From: Ureaplasma urealyticum serovar 8 str. ATCC 27618
Lineage (GTDB): Bacteria > Bacillota_I > Bacilli_A > Mycoplasmatales > Mycoplasmoidaceae
DNA: 64,000 bases
Assembly (NCBI RefSeq): GCF_000169535.1
Contig: NZ_AAYN02000002.1
Location: 798,642-862,641 of the forward strand
Reading direction: 5' to 3'
Positions 38,601-50,486 of the stretch are shown one piece after another (the first letter of the stretch is position 1; the number at the start of each line of letters is the position of its first letter). Under the pieces are notes generated by a model. The model was not told the DNA's origin, made no database searches, and worked only from the letters and a program-made list of their open reading frames with translations. The position numbers were made by a program, and so were the translations under genes.

Positions 38601-41600
38601 TAATACGTTGTTAGTTGCATTATCAGCGGTAGCAGCTTTTAGAATATTACCAAAAATAACTAAGAAGTGTTTATCATCATTTAAGATTAGAATTCGTTTA
38701 TTTGTTTTATCAAAAACTACACGACTAGATGATAAGATAGCATCATCTTTAAATCATGCTTGTAATTTTTGATCAATGCTTGTACTTGAAATTAATGATT
38801 TAATTAATTGATCTGTTTTTAATGTAGTTAAATTAGTTACTTGTTGATTTTTAATTAGTTCATTATAAGTTTTTTCAAAATGAGCAGTATCTAAGGCTTG
38901 ATGATTAATTCTTACACTATCATAACCATAAATTTCAGGGACAATCGCATTAGGAATTAAAGTAATTGTTTTTTGAGCACTTGTAATTGAATATGAATAA
39001 TCTTTATTTGTTGGATTAGCTATATTCGCATTAGGACGATTAACAACAATTGAAACACTATTTGCATCAAAATCAGTATGCATAATTTTATTATTAGTAT
39101 CTTTTAATAAGTCCTTTAGTACACCAGCCATAATATCATTTGGTGAATATAAAGCATCTTGATCAATGTTTTGCGTTGCTGTTAGTTGTTGAACAGTTGG
39201 TGCTAATACATCATTATCTGATGCTGGGTTATAAACTGTAGGGAAACTATTAATAACAATAACATGTGTTTGTCGATTTGTTAAATTAGTTCCATAAACC
39301 ACTAATTTTGTATTTTTAGCATTTGTTTGATCAACAATTTTTTTAATTTGTGCTGTTGCTAAATCAATATTACCATAGTTAGCATTAAAGACTTTTTGCT
39401 TTAATTCTTTTGGTAAATCATTAGCATTAATAGTGCTAAATGTATCAGTAATTGTTTTTTGATATTTATCAAAATCAACAACATTGCTAATTTCAACACT
39501 TGCATCTATTTTTTCAATTCCTAAATGATAAATCATTTTATCAATAACACTAACTTGTGGTTTTGATGAATTAGTAGGCGAAGAAATTAAACTATTATTA
39601 TTTAAACCAACATTAATAACTTTAACTGCTTGTTCTTGACTTTTTGCATATTCGATTGTTAAATCGCCTCATTGAATTGTTTGATTGTATTTTGAAGCAT
39701 CATTTAATTTATTTTTTAAATAGTTTTGAACACGTACATCTGCTTTAACAATATCATCAATACTATATACATCTGTTGCTTTTAGTGTTCGTGGCACATT
39801 ATAAATAATAATTGAATGTTTATTGTTTGTATTCTCAATAACAATTTTGTTTTGATCAACTAAATATTTAATTGTTAAATGTGTTAAATCATTAAAAAAT
39901 GATTGAGGAATTAGAGGATTGTTAACAATAAAAGTAGCTTGTTTCATTGCTTCAGTCATTGCCATTGGTGTTGCTTTTGATGTAATTAGTTGTGTGAATG
40001 CAAAAACTTGATCAACATCACTTCCTAAAGCATTTACTACTAGAATACTATTGCTTTCTAATTTCTGATCAACAATTAAATTAATTGTTTGTCTTGTTGA
40101 TAAATCAGTAAGTGTTAATGAATTATCATCATTAAATTTAATTACCATTTTATTAATATTTAATGAATAAGATTGATTATTTGCTTTTGAGACTATTGTA
40201 ATTTTTTGTTCATTAACTGGGTAATTGTTTGTATCTTTAAAACAAGCTTCATAAGCATTTAAAACTGATTTGTTATGAGCAATTATTTTAACAATTTCAT
40301 CAAAACTTGGAATCTTAGTTGTTTCATTATCAGTAGTGTTTGTTAGATCAATAACAATTGGTAATTTTGTAGCTACTAATAATTTATTACCATCTTTAAA
40401 CAACATGTTATTATTATGAACTTCTACAGTTGTTGTAGTAATGTTCATGCCATTACCATAAGTGTTAACAACACTATTTAATTCTTGATTGTTTAAATTA
40501 CTTAATAAAATACCACTATTTTGTTTAATTTGATTAAACGCTTTTTGATATTCTTTAATATTAACAATTTCATCTTCTAAATTAATCGCGTAAGGAATTG
40601 GATCAATCGCATCTAAAATAGTAATTGGTTGGAAAACATGATTACCATCTTCTAGATAATATTTAGCATTATTTTGATTAATTGTTGAATTTTTGCTATA
40701 AGTAAAATCGCCTAATTTAGCAGTAATTTGTTGGCCATTAATACTATTAATTGTTTTTGTTAAATAAGCACGTGATGGATCATTATGTTCAACAATAGCA
40801 GAGATTAACTCATCTTCACTAACTGTAATTTCAACATTATTTTTAACAACACGACGAATATTAGTAATAACTAATGCGTGGGTTAGTTGGTTTTGAGCAT
40901 CAAAAACACGAATAATAATTCGATCATTATCACTATGTTTTGATGGTTCTAAATAATATTCAACACTTACGTGATTTAAATCTGCAAAAAGATTATTATT
41001 ATCACCGTAAACTGCTTTAATTTTTTCTTTAATAATCTTATTATTTAAAAATTCATTATTAATTTGTTTTTGAGGATGAAGATTATTAACTAAAGTATTA
41101 TCTTTTGATTTGTCAACTTCGCTGTCAGTATTTAATTTTTTAAATGCGCTAATTAATTCATAAATTTCTTCATCACTTGCATTATTAGCATTAACAATTT
41201 TAAATTCTGGAATATTGCTAAAAGTTTTTTCATCAAAATACTTTTGAGCAGTTTTATCTTCAATTTTAATTTTTAAATTAGCACGATCAATAATTACATT
41301 AGCATTATTTCAATCAATAACTCGATCATAAATCATAATTGTTTGATTTGTTTTTGATGGTGTTTCATCTAATTCATTCTTAATAGCTTCTTCAAGACGT
41401 TTTTGTTCATTACCTTTATATTTAATAAAATCATAAACAGTTGGAATTTTTAGTTTTGAAGGTTCAGTAATTTTTGGTAAATTATAGATGAAGTAAACAT
41501 GATAGTTTTGCGCACTATCATTAGCAGTTAATAATAAAACATTTTTGTTATCGTAACTATCAACTAATAATTTAACACTGTTTTTTTCTAAATGATAATT

Positions 41601-44600
41601 ATTAATTAATGTATCTAATTCGCTATTTTGTGCTAAATTTGCATAAGTAGTTAAATCTTTAGTTTTTTTAACTTCTTCAAATAGTTTTTTAAAAGCACTT
41701 ACATCATTAAAGTTATGTTGAGCATTAATTTGTTCGCTTGTGGCTAAATGATATTTTGTTTGATCAATTAAAACTAAACGCTTAATTGGATTACTTGCAT
41801 AAGCAATTACATAATAATTTTCAATATTATTAAAACTAATTTCTCCACTTAGTGTGAAATCATTAATTTGTTTTGTTGATAATGAAATGTTTTGTAAATA
41901 ATTACTAATTAAAGTTTTTGGTGATAAATCATTTGTTGTTAATGATTTTGTTGCTAAAAATTGGTTTTTAGCAAGATCTTTGTCCATAACAATTTCAGTA
42001 AAATCTGGAATATTGGTAATCGCATAACCTTTATTGTTAATTGAGTCAATTAATCAAATATTTTGTTTTGCCTCATCATATCAAATTTTGTCAAAAATTT
42101 TATTATTTGGAGTTATTAAATTAATTCCATCAATGCTATTATAATCAATAATTGCTTTATTATTAATTGTCGTTTTAGAGGCATTTTTAATAGCTGTAAT
42201 TAAAGTACGTACTTTTTCAATATTTACTTTATTATCTAATTTAATAAAAGTATCAAGGTTTGATGAATCAAGAATAGCTATTTTTTGGGGATTTTCAATT
42301 AACAAATCTAATGATTTTGCATCACTAATGTGAATGTTAGTAATTAATTCATGATTGTTTTTTGTTAAATCAAAATGCATTGTATTTGGATCAAATTTAA
42401 TTTGTCCTAATTTAATCAATCCATTTACAGTTGGTTTAGCATCTAAAATTGCTTTCTTTATTAATTGATTTTGAATAACAGTACTAAATGTTGGTTGTTG
42501 ATTAGCAAAATCAATTGCATCATAAACATTTAATCATGTTATTTGTTCGTTTAAATCAGTACTAAAGTTTGGTGCACCTACAAAAATAAGATAAACTTTT
42601 GTGTTTGGTTTAGTTTTATCAATTGTTTCTAAAACAATTTTTGAACCAACTTTAAAGACTTTTTTAGCTTCTAAATTAATTTCAACAGCTTTACTAATAA
42701 TTTTTTGAATATCTACATTATTATTGTATAAACTAACATCTTCACGTTGTTCAAACTCTTTTAAACTATGTTCACCTAAAATTAATTTTTTGTATTCTAA
42801 TACATTACTAAATAAGTTTTCACTATTGATTTTATACTCTTCAAGGTTAACAATATGAATATGATGGTTGGCAAAATTAATTGTATGATTATCTAATGAA
42901 TAAGTAATTGGTGTATTTGGTTGATAAGTTAAACCAAATAATTTATTTTCAACAATTAAATTATCTAAATGATTTTCAATTTGATTATTAATTGCTTTAT
43001 TTAAATCACCATTATTTGGAGATTGTAAAACATTAATTTCTGTTAATAATGAATTAGGTTTTGTTTCAAAAATATCATGATTTGATATTACTTTTGGAAT
43101 GTTATAAATTAAAGCAATTTTTGAATTTTGTTTATCATTAATATTTTCATAAACAATAATTTTGCCTTCGTCTTTAATGAATTCTACACCACTATTTGAA
43201 CTTAGTTGGAAATTAAATGCTTTAAATTTTAAATCGTTTTGGTTTTGAGTATCAATCAATTGTTTTAATAATTTTGTTTTTATAGTATTATCAACATTTG
43301 CATTATTTAATTTTGTTCAATACTCTCAAGTTAAATAATAATCATTACTGCTTGAATAACTTGTTCCAATAACGTTTGGAATTTGTTGATTTGCAAAAAT
43401 TATTAACGAACCAAATGATGTTTTTGTGCCACGATATAGTTTAATATAATTACGATTTTGCTCATCAATTTCAAATTTTAAATTATTAGGATTTAATGAA
43501 AGACTATTATCTTGATTTGTATTGTATAAATAAGGTAAATCATAAGCACCATCTTTAACTATAGCTTTTAGTTTTAAATCTAATGCTTTTTCATAATTAC
43601 CATCACTAGCAATAATTTCAGTTTTTGTTGGTAATGTAAATTTTAGTTTTTCATCATTTTCATTAATAATATTAGGAAGATTGTATAAATTTAAAATACT
43701 AAATTCGCCAGGATTATTATTAATATCAAAAGCATTTACTTCAGGATTTCGTCAACCAGCAATTACTAATTGTTTTTGATTATTTTTTTCACATAAGAAG
43801 ACTTTAACTTTTTTTCATTGCGGATTGCTAATTCCTGTTGGAACATTTAAAAAGAAACCAAAACCACCTTGTTCAATTGAATTAGTTAAAGGTTGAACAA
43901 AATTTGGAGCAATTGTTTGAACTTGCGCTAAATCTAATCCTTGTTCATAACTATTTTTATTATTTAAAGCTTCATATAAAGCTTTTCATTGATTAAATGA
44001 AACATTAGAACCATATAATTCATAAGCTTTTTTAGAATCTAAATAATTTGATTCATCATAAATTTTAATTTTGTTTTCTGGATTAGCTTGATCAACAATT
44101 TCATAAACAAAAGTCTTATAACGACGTGTTGTATTATTTGGTCCTTGATCTAATTTTGGCGCTGATAAAGCTTTAATTACATATTTTTTTTGATCTTTAG
44201 CAATCGTGTAATTCCCTAGTATTAAATTACCTGATTGTTGAGCATTAATGATGCTCTCAATAAACGCTTGATTATTAAAATCATTTGGTTTAGATGGAGT
44301 TGTGCCATAAGTTTGCATTACTACATCTGTTAAATTATTTTTTGTATTATTAAAATTAATATTTTTTAAAGATCAGAACATTTCAACAACTGTTGTAATT
44401 TTTGGCACATTAGTAAAAATAACAGCTTGTTGAGTTGTATAATCACGAATAATGATAAAATCTTGATCATATTTATATTCGATCGTTCCTGATTTAATAT
44501 TACCTACATTTTCTTTAATTAATTGATCATTCAATAATTCGTTTGTTAAAACTTTACGTCCTTGATGTGTTGGGTCATTAACTAATTGTTCATAACGTTT

Positions 44601-47015
44601 ATAAAATGAGAATGAATCACGATCACTTTTGTTTCAACGCACTTTTTTAATTGTGGGAATTAAACCATTAGGATTAGTAATATCGTTTGTATCAACTTTA
44701 ATTTGTTCAATAATTTTTTGGTCTTGATTACGTATTAAATTAATTAATTTATTGCTTTGTTCTAAATTAAAATCAAATTTTACGCCATTATTGTCTTTTG
44801 TACTTAAAGTGTATTCATTTCCATCGACTACAATTTTTGTAACATCACTTGAAGATCGTTTAACATTATCATTTAGAATTTTAATGAATAATTCTTTATC
44901 TGATTTATTGTCTTGATTAACAAGCATTTGATCTACTAATTTATCTAATGAAGCTACATTATCATAATTATTAAATGTCTCTGTCGTACTTAAAACATGA
45001 GGAAGATTATAAATAATTAAAAATTTTGTTAAATCATTTTCATGATTTGTATTAATAATGACAAAAAAAGTTGTTTTTTGTTGTTGATGATTTATTGTAT
45101 AACGAATAATTTTTGAATCATTTTTTGAAAATAAAGGATTTGGATATTTTTGATCTAAATAATTATTTAAATCAACTAAACCAATATTTGAAATTGTTAA
45201 ATATGTTGCAACAACTTTATTTTCATTTTTAACATAGTTTAGTTTGTCTTTAAAAATTAGACCATTTCCATTAACGCTTTCATAAGTGTTAGCATAAAGA
45301 ATATAATAAGATTTTGTTTGATTATCTTTTGTATAGTTAATCTTTAAATATTTATATTTTGAATCTTGTGGTAATAAGTTTTGATTTTGTTCTACACTAT
45401 TATCAATACTTGGAATTCCTTCAACACTAATAGATCCGATTTTACCACCACTTGCTAACTTTAAATTTTCTAATAAAGCATGTTTGAAAATCTCTAACAT
45501 TTGTACATCGTGTTTTTTAAAGTCATGTACTTGTGATATGAATGATTGTAAAATTTGTTGAATATCTAATAAAGGTTTGTTGTTAATGTTTTTTGATTGG
45601 TTATTAATAACATTTGATACTTTTAAAACATTAGGTAAATTAACAAGCATAACTGCTTTTCGTGCACCATTTGTATCATCACGAATAATAATACGATTAT
45701 GTTCTGGTTCATAGTAAATTTTTGATAAGTTATTATTAAAACCCTTATCAACTATATATTTAGAAAATAAGCTATTATTTAAAACTGATGTTAAAATAAT
45801 CGCATTTTTAGCACCGGATTCATTATTATTAGTTAAAACATTAATTAAATTAACAAATTCTAATAAATTATATTTAAAAGGATATTTTGAATCTACTTGG
45901 TTAATACCACGATCTAAACGTTCGTATGAATAACCTTCATTTCCTTTTGTTATATAAATTAAGTGATGTGTATCACTAATGCCAATAGAATTATCTTTTA
46001 AAATGGCAATGTTTTTTTCAGCATTATCTAAAACCAATTGGCGATTTAATTTTCCATTAAAAACAAAATCATGTTGTGAATTACCATTAAATGATTTTAA
46101 TTTTTTAATAATGGCTTGTTTGTAATCAAAATTTTCATTAACTACTTCATCAAAACTTGGTAGTTCATTTTTAACATCATCAAAACCATAAACAACAGGC
46201 ATTCCAGGATTTGGATCTTCAGTATTTTGTGGATTTGGGTTGCCTGTAATCGTATATACAACATGTTGATTATTAGCATTTGTTCCTACTACAACTAATT
46301 GGATCTTACTATTAATTTTATCGTTGGGATTTAGAATAATTTTAGCAACAGCAATATTAGTTAATAATGTAGGTGATGAAGATGTAATAAACGCTTTAAT
46401 TTTCTGAAATGTATTATCGTTAATTTTGACAAAAGCATTTTCTTTTAGTAGATTTAAATATTTACCATAATCAATAACGCTTGTAATTTGTTTTTGACCA
46501 TTTGGTAAAAGATCCATTAAAGCATCACCAATACTTAAAGGATTTTTATAATATCCAGCCTTATCAACAATTTTAATTGTTTCATTAGTGTTTTTATTTT
46601 CAATATAAACAGCACCATCAGCACCAATTGGTTCTTGTTTAACTTGTCAATCAGTTTGATTTAAATTTTTTTGTATTTGTGTGTTATTTTCACTAACACT
46701 AATTGTTAATGAACGCTCTAAGGCTTTTTGAACTGCAACTTTTAAATCATAGTTAGCATGAATTAATTCAAAAATGGTAAAAAACGTATTTGTTGGTAAT
46801 GAACCATCATCATTAATAGCAGCTGAGTCAAATTCATAAATATAGTTTTTAGCAGTTGATAAATTTGTCGTGTTATTTAAAGTACTTACATAATCATGTG
46901 AGTGATCAATTCCTAATTTTGTACCAACTCCAATAGCAATAACAGCTGTTGATATAATTCCAATTGAAGCAATTTTCGGAACTTGATGTTTATCAATTTT
47001 TTTGTTCTTTTTCAT
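32619..47015 (-). CDS. Giant repeat surface protein 1 (4798 aa)
   Basis: A single 4799-codon code-4 frame from ATG 47013-47015 to TAG 32619-32621; all inter-TGA gaps were read and are open. The N-terminus is basic (K-K-N-K-K) then hydrophobic (I-A-S-I-G-I-I-S-T-A-V-I-A-I-G-V-G), the C-terminus has a TM (V-A-V-I-S-I-A-A-I-I-G-I-I-I-G-V-G-L-L-I) and a Lys-rich cytoplasmic tail. The extracellular body is about 12 degenerate units of ~390 aa, marked by the V-I-D-x-x-x-Y anchor near 46.55, 45.29, 44.05, 42.84, 41.76, 40.64, 39.54, 38.40, 37.25, 36.02, 34.84 and 33.68 kb. Repeats start right after the signal, unlike giant protein 2. It is a paralog of protein 2 and the first gene of the two-gene operon; no -10 box is obvious upstream. 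Few cysteines; no catalytic motif. The TTG at 47025-47027 could also start the frame. Confidence 0.9.
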
Positions 47016-47316
47016 AATCTTTCCCAAATCTCCCTATTTCTAATCTTTATGTACATACATAATTACACACAAGGGATGTTTAAATTTTACTTTAAAGTTT
47101 GTGTAAAAAAACATTTTATTTTGTGTAGAATTATTTATTTGAAGACCAAACTAAAAAAGATTGATATTGAAAATATTCTTTCAATGAAAAATTAAGGGAT
47201 TTTATTTCTTTGTGTTATAATTTTTAAATAAAAATTGGAACAATTATGAAAAGAGGGACTATTAAGATTACACCCTCTTTTTTAAAGATAAAAAATTATT
47301 TAGTAAGGTTTACTTA
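47016..47316. promoter_or_regulatory. Divergent spacer: giant operon and permease leader
   Basis: On the plus strand a TATAAT at 47216-47221 fits the permease promoter. It is followed by a mini-ORF (47246-47317) and a hairpin. On the minus strand GGGAAAG lies just before the giant gene 1 ATG, while no convincing -10 box for that operon is visible. Nothing else is seen. Confidence 0.5.
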
Positions 47317-47317
47317 A
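47246..47317 (+). CDS. Candidate leader peptide of the permease (23 aa)
   Basis: ATG 47246-47248 opens a 23-codon frame ending in TAA 47315-47317, whose last A is the first base of the permease ATG (TAATG). GGAA lies six nt before this ATG. The peptide is Lys/Thr/Phe-rich (starts M-K-R-G-T-I-K-I-T-P). The hairpin at 47249-47283 lies inside the frame. Short ORFs arise by chance, but the position between promoter and gene, the stop-start overlap and the internal hairpin make a leader or coupling function plausible. Confidence 0.35.
   Translation: MKRGTIKITPSFLKIKNYLVRFT
47249..47283 (+). terminator. Possible attenuator hairpin in the permease leader
   Basis: AAAAGAGGG ... CCCTCTTTT forms a 9-bp stem followed by a T run, about 25 nt downstream of the expected transcript start and before the permease ATG. 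No plus-strand gene lies upstream that needs a terminator, so it would act on the permease transcript itself. Confidence 0.5.
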
Positions 47318-48906
47318 TGAAAATTAGTGTTAAAAAAACAAGGCAAATTGGTTTATTTACATCAATTGCAATTATGATTAGTAGCGTCGTAGGAATAGGT
47401 ATTTTCTTTAAAAATGGTTCTATTTTTCGTTTTAACAACTTTAATGATATAGGTATTATTATTTCATGAGTATTTGCTAGTTTAATTGCCCTTTTTACAG
47501 CATTAAGTTTTGCTTATATTACATTTTCTAAAAAATCAGGTTCAGGAATTGCAGGTGTTGTAGATGAATTAAAAGCGCCTAAATTTGCTCGCTTTATTTC
47601 AATTTTACAAACCTTTTTTTATAATGGTATACTAACACCTTCAATTTCATTTTTTGCTGCTGAATCATTATTAATGACAACAATGCCAAAAGATGCTCCA
47701 CCACCTCAAATATATCAAATTTTTCTTTTGGCAATTGGATTGTTTTTGTTCTTTTTATTACTTAATTTCATTTCATTTAAATTTAGTTCAATCTTACAAA
47801 ATTGTGCAACAATCATTAAATTTATACCTATTGTTGTTATTGCTATAATTGGAATTGTTTATGGAATTAATCATGCACAAGATTCGTTATTTAATCATAA
47901 CAATCCGAAACGTTTAAGTTTTAGTATTGTTGGCGTATTAGCTTCGCTTCCTTCTATTCTATTTTCATTTGATGCGTTTTTAGGAGTTACTTCGTTACAA
48001 CATAAAATTAAAAACGCTAAAAAGAATGTTCCCATAACTTTAGTTGTAGGAATGTTTTTAGTAGCTATTGTTTATATTTTAATAACCATAGGTCAGGTTT
48101 TTACAAGCGAAGGCTATGCTTATGGTGTAATTAATAAAGTATTTGAATACAATGCTAATTTAGTAAGAATTATCACTATTGTTATTAATGTTTTCATTAC
48201 AATTTCGATTATTGGTGTTTTAAATTCATTCGTCATTTTCTTAATTCATAATGGTCAATATGCGATTGATGAAAAAATTGTTTTTTGATGATCGTGATTA
48301 CAACGTGTTAAATCAAAACATTTTAAAGAAATGCAAGGATTAGTTAGCGTTTTAATTGTGTTTTTTGTATGAATAATTATTTTTATGATAATTAGCATTC
48401 CATTAAACACTGATGTATATATTGATTTATTATCTAATTATCCAATTGTTTTCTTTTTTGCGATTTATGGATTAGTAATAGCGTTTGCTTTTTACAAACA
48501 AATAAAATTAAATAAAAATAAGAAAACAACTAAAAAACAAAACAATATAAAACCAAAATGATTTTTTAATTATGAAGATAATAAATTAAAAAATAAAGTT
48601 GTTAATAAATGAATTTTAAGCGCTTGATTAATTGGGATGATAAGTTGTTTATTTGTTTTCTTATACCAATTCTTATACGGTTATACAATTTATGCTTGAT
48701 TAGATCCTTACAATTTAAAACTATATAGTTTTGGATTGTTTTATACAAATAATGTAAGTATCATTCCATGGGTTGCTAGTTTATTGTTTTTTGTTATGAT
48801 TGTTTTCTTTATTGGTTTTCCATTTATGAATGATGCTATTTTAAAACAACAATTATTAAAAAAACTAACAATAAATAATATCAATCGTAAGGATTTATTA
48901 GTTTAA
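47317..48906 (+). CDS. APC-superfamily amino-acid permease
   Basis: A 529-aa polytopic membrane protein with about 12 hydrophobic segments. The first helix has I-M-I-S-S-V-V-G-I-G-I-F-F, the glycine-rich unwound TM1 of the amino acid-polyamine-organocation family. TM3 region A-A-E-S-L-L and a charged loop with K-I-K-N-A-K-K-N-V-P before TM7 also fit. It should import amino acids by proton or ion symport; the substrate cannot be read. A Lys/Asn-rich cytoplasmic loop of ~50 residues splits the C-terminal helices, a mollicute-type insertion. AAGG lies 9 nt upstream of the ATG, inside the leader frame. Confidence 0.85.
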
Positions 48907-48936
48907 TATTTAATTAATGGAGTATAATACAATATT

Positions 48937-49083
48937 ATGGTTAAGAAAATAATACTAGTTTGTGAAACATGCATGAGTAGAAACTATCAAACAACGCGTA
49001 ATAAATTTGCTACATCGCGGCTTGAATTAAATAAGTATTGTAAAAAATGCAATATGAAAACACTGCATAAGGAAACAAGATAA
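48937..49083 (+). CDS. rpmG: 50S ribosomal protein L33
   Basis: 48 aa, below the usual ORF-calling size. C-E-T-C near the start and C-K-K-C in the second half form the zinc ribbon of the Cys-plus L33 type, with R-N-Y and K-Y-C between as in other L33s. TGGAG before the ATG. It opens the rpmG-secE-nusG cluster, the common bacterial order, and secE starts 2 nt after its stop. Confidence 0.93.
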   Translation: MVKKIILVCETCMSRNYQTTRNKFATSRLELNKYCKKCNMKTLHKETR

Positions 49084-49085
49084 TA

Positions 49086-49586
49086 ATGGCTAATGAAAAA
49101 AAGCAAAAAACAAATAAGTATTTGACATATCAAGATCAAGAGTATGAACGAAACCTTTTATTAGAAAAAGAACGTAAACAGCAAAAAAAGCTCTTGGCAC
49201 AACAAACTTATCGTGAATTAAATCTTCATAAAAGTTTAATTAAAAAAGCTAAAGATGATCAAAAGCTTATTTTAAAATTATTAAAAGAGAATAAACTAAT
49301 TTCAAAAACTCAGTTTAATGCTCATCGTTTAGAATTAAAAAATGCAATTAATGAAATGATTGATGAACATTATCAACTATTAGATAAATATAGCGTTGAT
49401 TTTGAAAAACTAAGTTTTAAATTAAAACGTTGATTCTATGGAATTGGTAAAGAAATTCGACGTACTTCTTGAGCTTCTAAACGCTCTGTTCTTGTTAGTT
49501 TGATTATTGTAATTATTATTGTTTTAATTCTTGCAGCAATCTTTTTTGGAATTGATTCAGGTTTTTATAAACTATCAGCAAAATAA
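49086..49586 (+). CDS. secE: Preprotein translocase subunit SecE with long N-terminal extension
   Basis: 166 aa. The SecE core is C-terminal: G-I-G-K-E-I-R-R-T-S-W-A-S near residues 118-130 followed by one TM (V-S-L-I-I-V-I-I-I-V-L-I-L-A-A-I-F-F). It anchors SecY in the membrane. The ~110 residues before it are Lys/Glu/Gln-rich and predicted coiled coil, about twice the length of a typical Gram-positive SecE. Context between rpmG and nusG supports the call. Confidence 0.9.
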
Positions 49587-49611
49587 AATTTTGAAAGTAA
49601 AGGAAAAAATT

Positions 49612-50385
49612 ATGGCATATAAAATTAAAGATTTAGATTCTAAATTATTAAGTGACTTAAAAATTGATTTAAATCATACGCATCAATGATATATCGTAAC
49701 GGTTGTAAGTGGTAATGAACAAAAAGTTATTGAAAACATTAAAGATAAATTAAATGGTTATGGATATGGCGATAAATTATCAGATTTAAAAATTATTAAA
49801 GAAAAAATTAAAGAAGTTAAAATTTACGAACCATCAGAAGCGCCACGCTCTATGAAAAACCGAGCTAATACAAAATGAGAAACAATCGTTGTTGATGGTG
49901 TTACAAAATATCGTTGTACAAAAATTAAAGAAGGTAATAAATTTAATGGTTATATCTTCTTAAAAGCTGAAATGACTGATCAAATTTGATTCTTAATTCG
50001 TAATACTCAAATGGTTACAGGCCTTGTTGGTTCTTCCGGAAAAAATGTTAAACCAATTCCAGTGCCTGAAGATAAAATTTTAAAATTAATTGCTGATAAT
50101 GATGCAAAACGCGCTTTAGTAAATTTGGATGAACAAACTAATAGCCAACAAAATGTTGTAGTTGTTGAATCACATGAAACTGAAGATCTTCCTAATTTTG
50201 AAGTTGATCAACAAGTAAAAATTGTTGCAGATACCTTCTTTGGTGAAATTGCTAGAATTGCTAAAATTGATCAAAACAAAAAAGTTGCAACTGTGGAATT
50301 TGAATTCTTTGGTCGAATTAACACATTAGATTTAAATTTCAATGATATTCAACCATACGATGAAGAAGCTGAATTAGAAAATTAA
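49612..50385 (+). CDS. nusG: Transcription antitermination protein NusG
   Basis: 257 aa. The NGN domain begins Q-W-Y-I-V-T-V-V-S-G-N-E at residue 25, contains G-Y-I-F-L-K-A-E-M near 120 and V-R/I-R-N-T-x-x-V-T-G-L-V-G-S-S-G near 130-150. The KOW domain starts F-E-V-D-Q-Q-V-K-I near 200. Compared with the ~180-aa standard form it has an inserted K/E-rich stretch (about 55-100) and an acidic linker before KOW, as in other mollicutes. It binds RNA polymerase and modulates pausing. AAAGGA upstream; terminator follows. Confidence 0.93.
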
Positions 50386-50395
50386 TAAAAACTAA

Positions 50396-50442
50396 AAACA
50401 CCTAAACACTTTAAAAGTGTTGGGTGTTTTTTTTTTTTTTTT
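50396..50442 (+). terminator. Strong terminator of the rpmG-secE-nusG cluster
   Basis: AACACC/GGTGTT outer stem and AACACTT/AAGTGTT inner stem, followed by 16 T. Confidence 0.9.
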
Positions 50443-50486
50443 GAGAAGGTATTTTTTAGAAAAAAATTAAATAAATATAGGTAATT

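Larger units (their letters stand above)
17561..47015 (-). repeat. Degenerate ~1.1-1.2 kb protein-coding repeat, about 23 units
   Basis: The anchor phrase (hydrophobic-hydrophobic-I-D-x-x-x-Y, then ~15 residues to a D/N-x-x-x-F and an F-K-K-L-like helix) recurs at a spacing of 1.0-1.4 kb through both giant genes. The units share protein pattern rather than DNA identity, so they are old duplications; no exact long DNA repeat is visible. Confidence 0.75.

Noticed and set aside
17561-47015. The giant regions as clusters of many pseudogene fragments
   Set aside because: Every break is a TGA codon; reading them as Trp and checking each gap by hand gives two intact frames with signal and TM ends.
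17561-47015. CRISPR array or DNA-level tandem repeats in the giant region
   Set aside because: The period is in protein pattern only; I see no identical short repeats with regular spacers.
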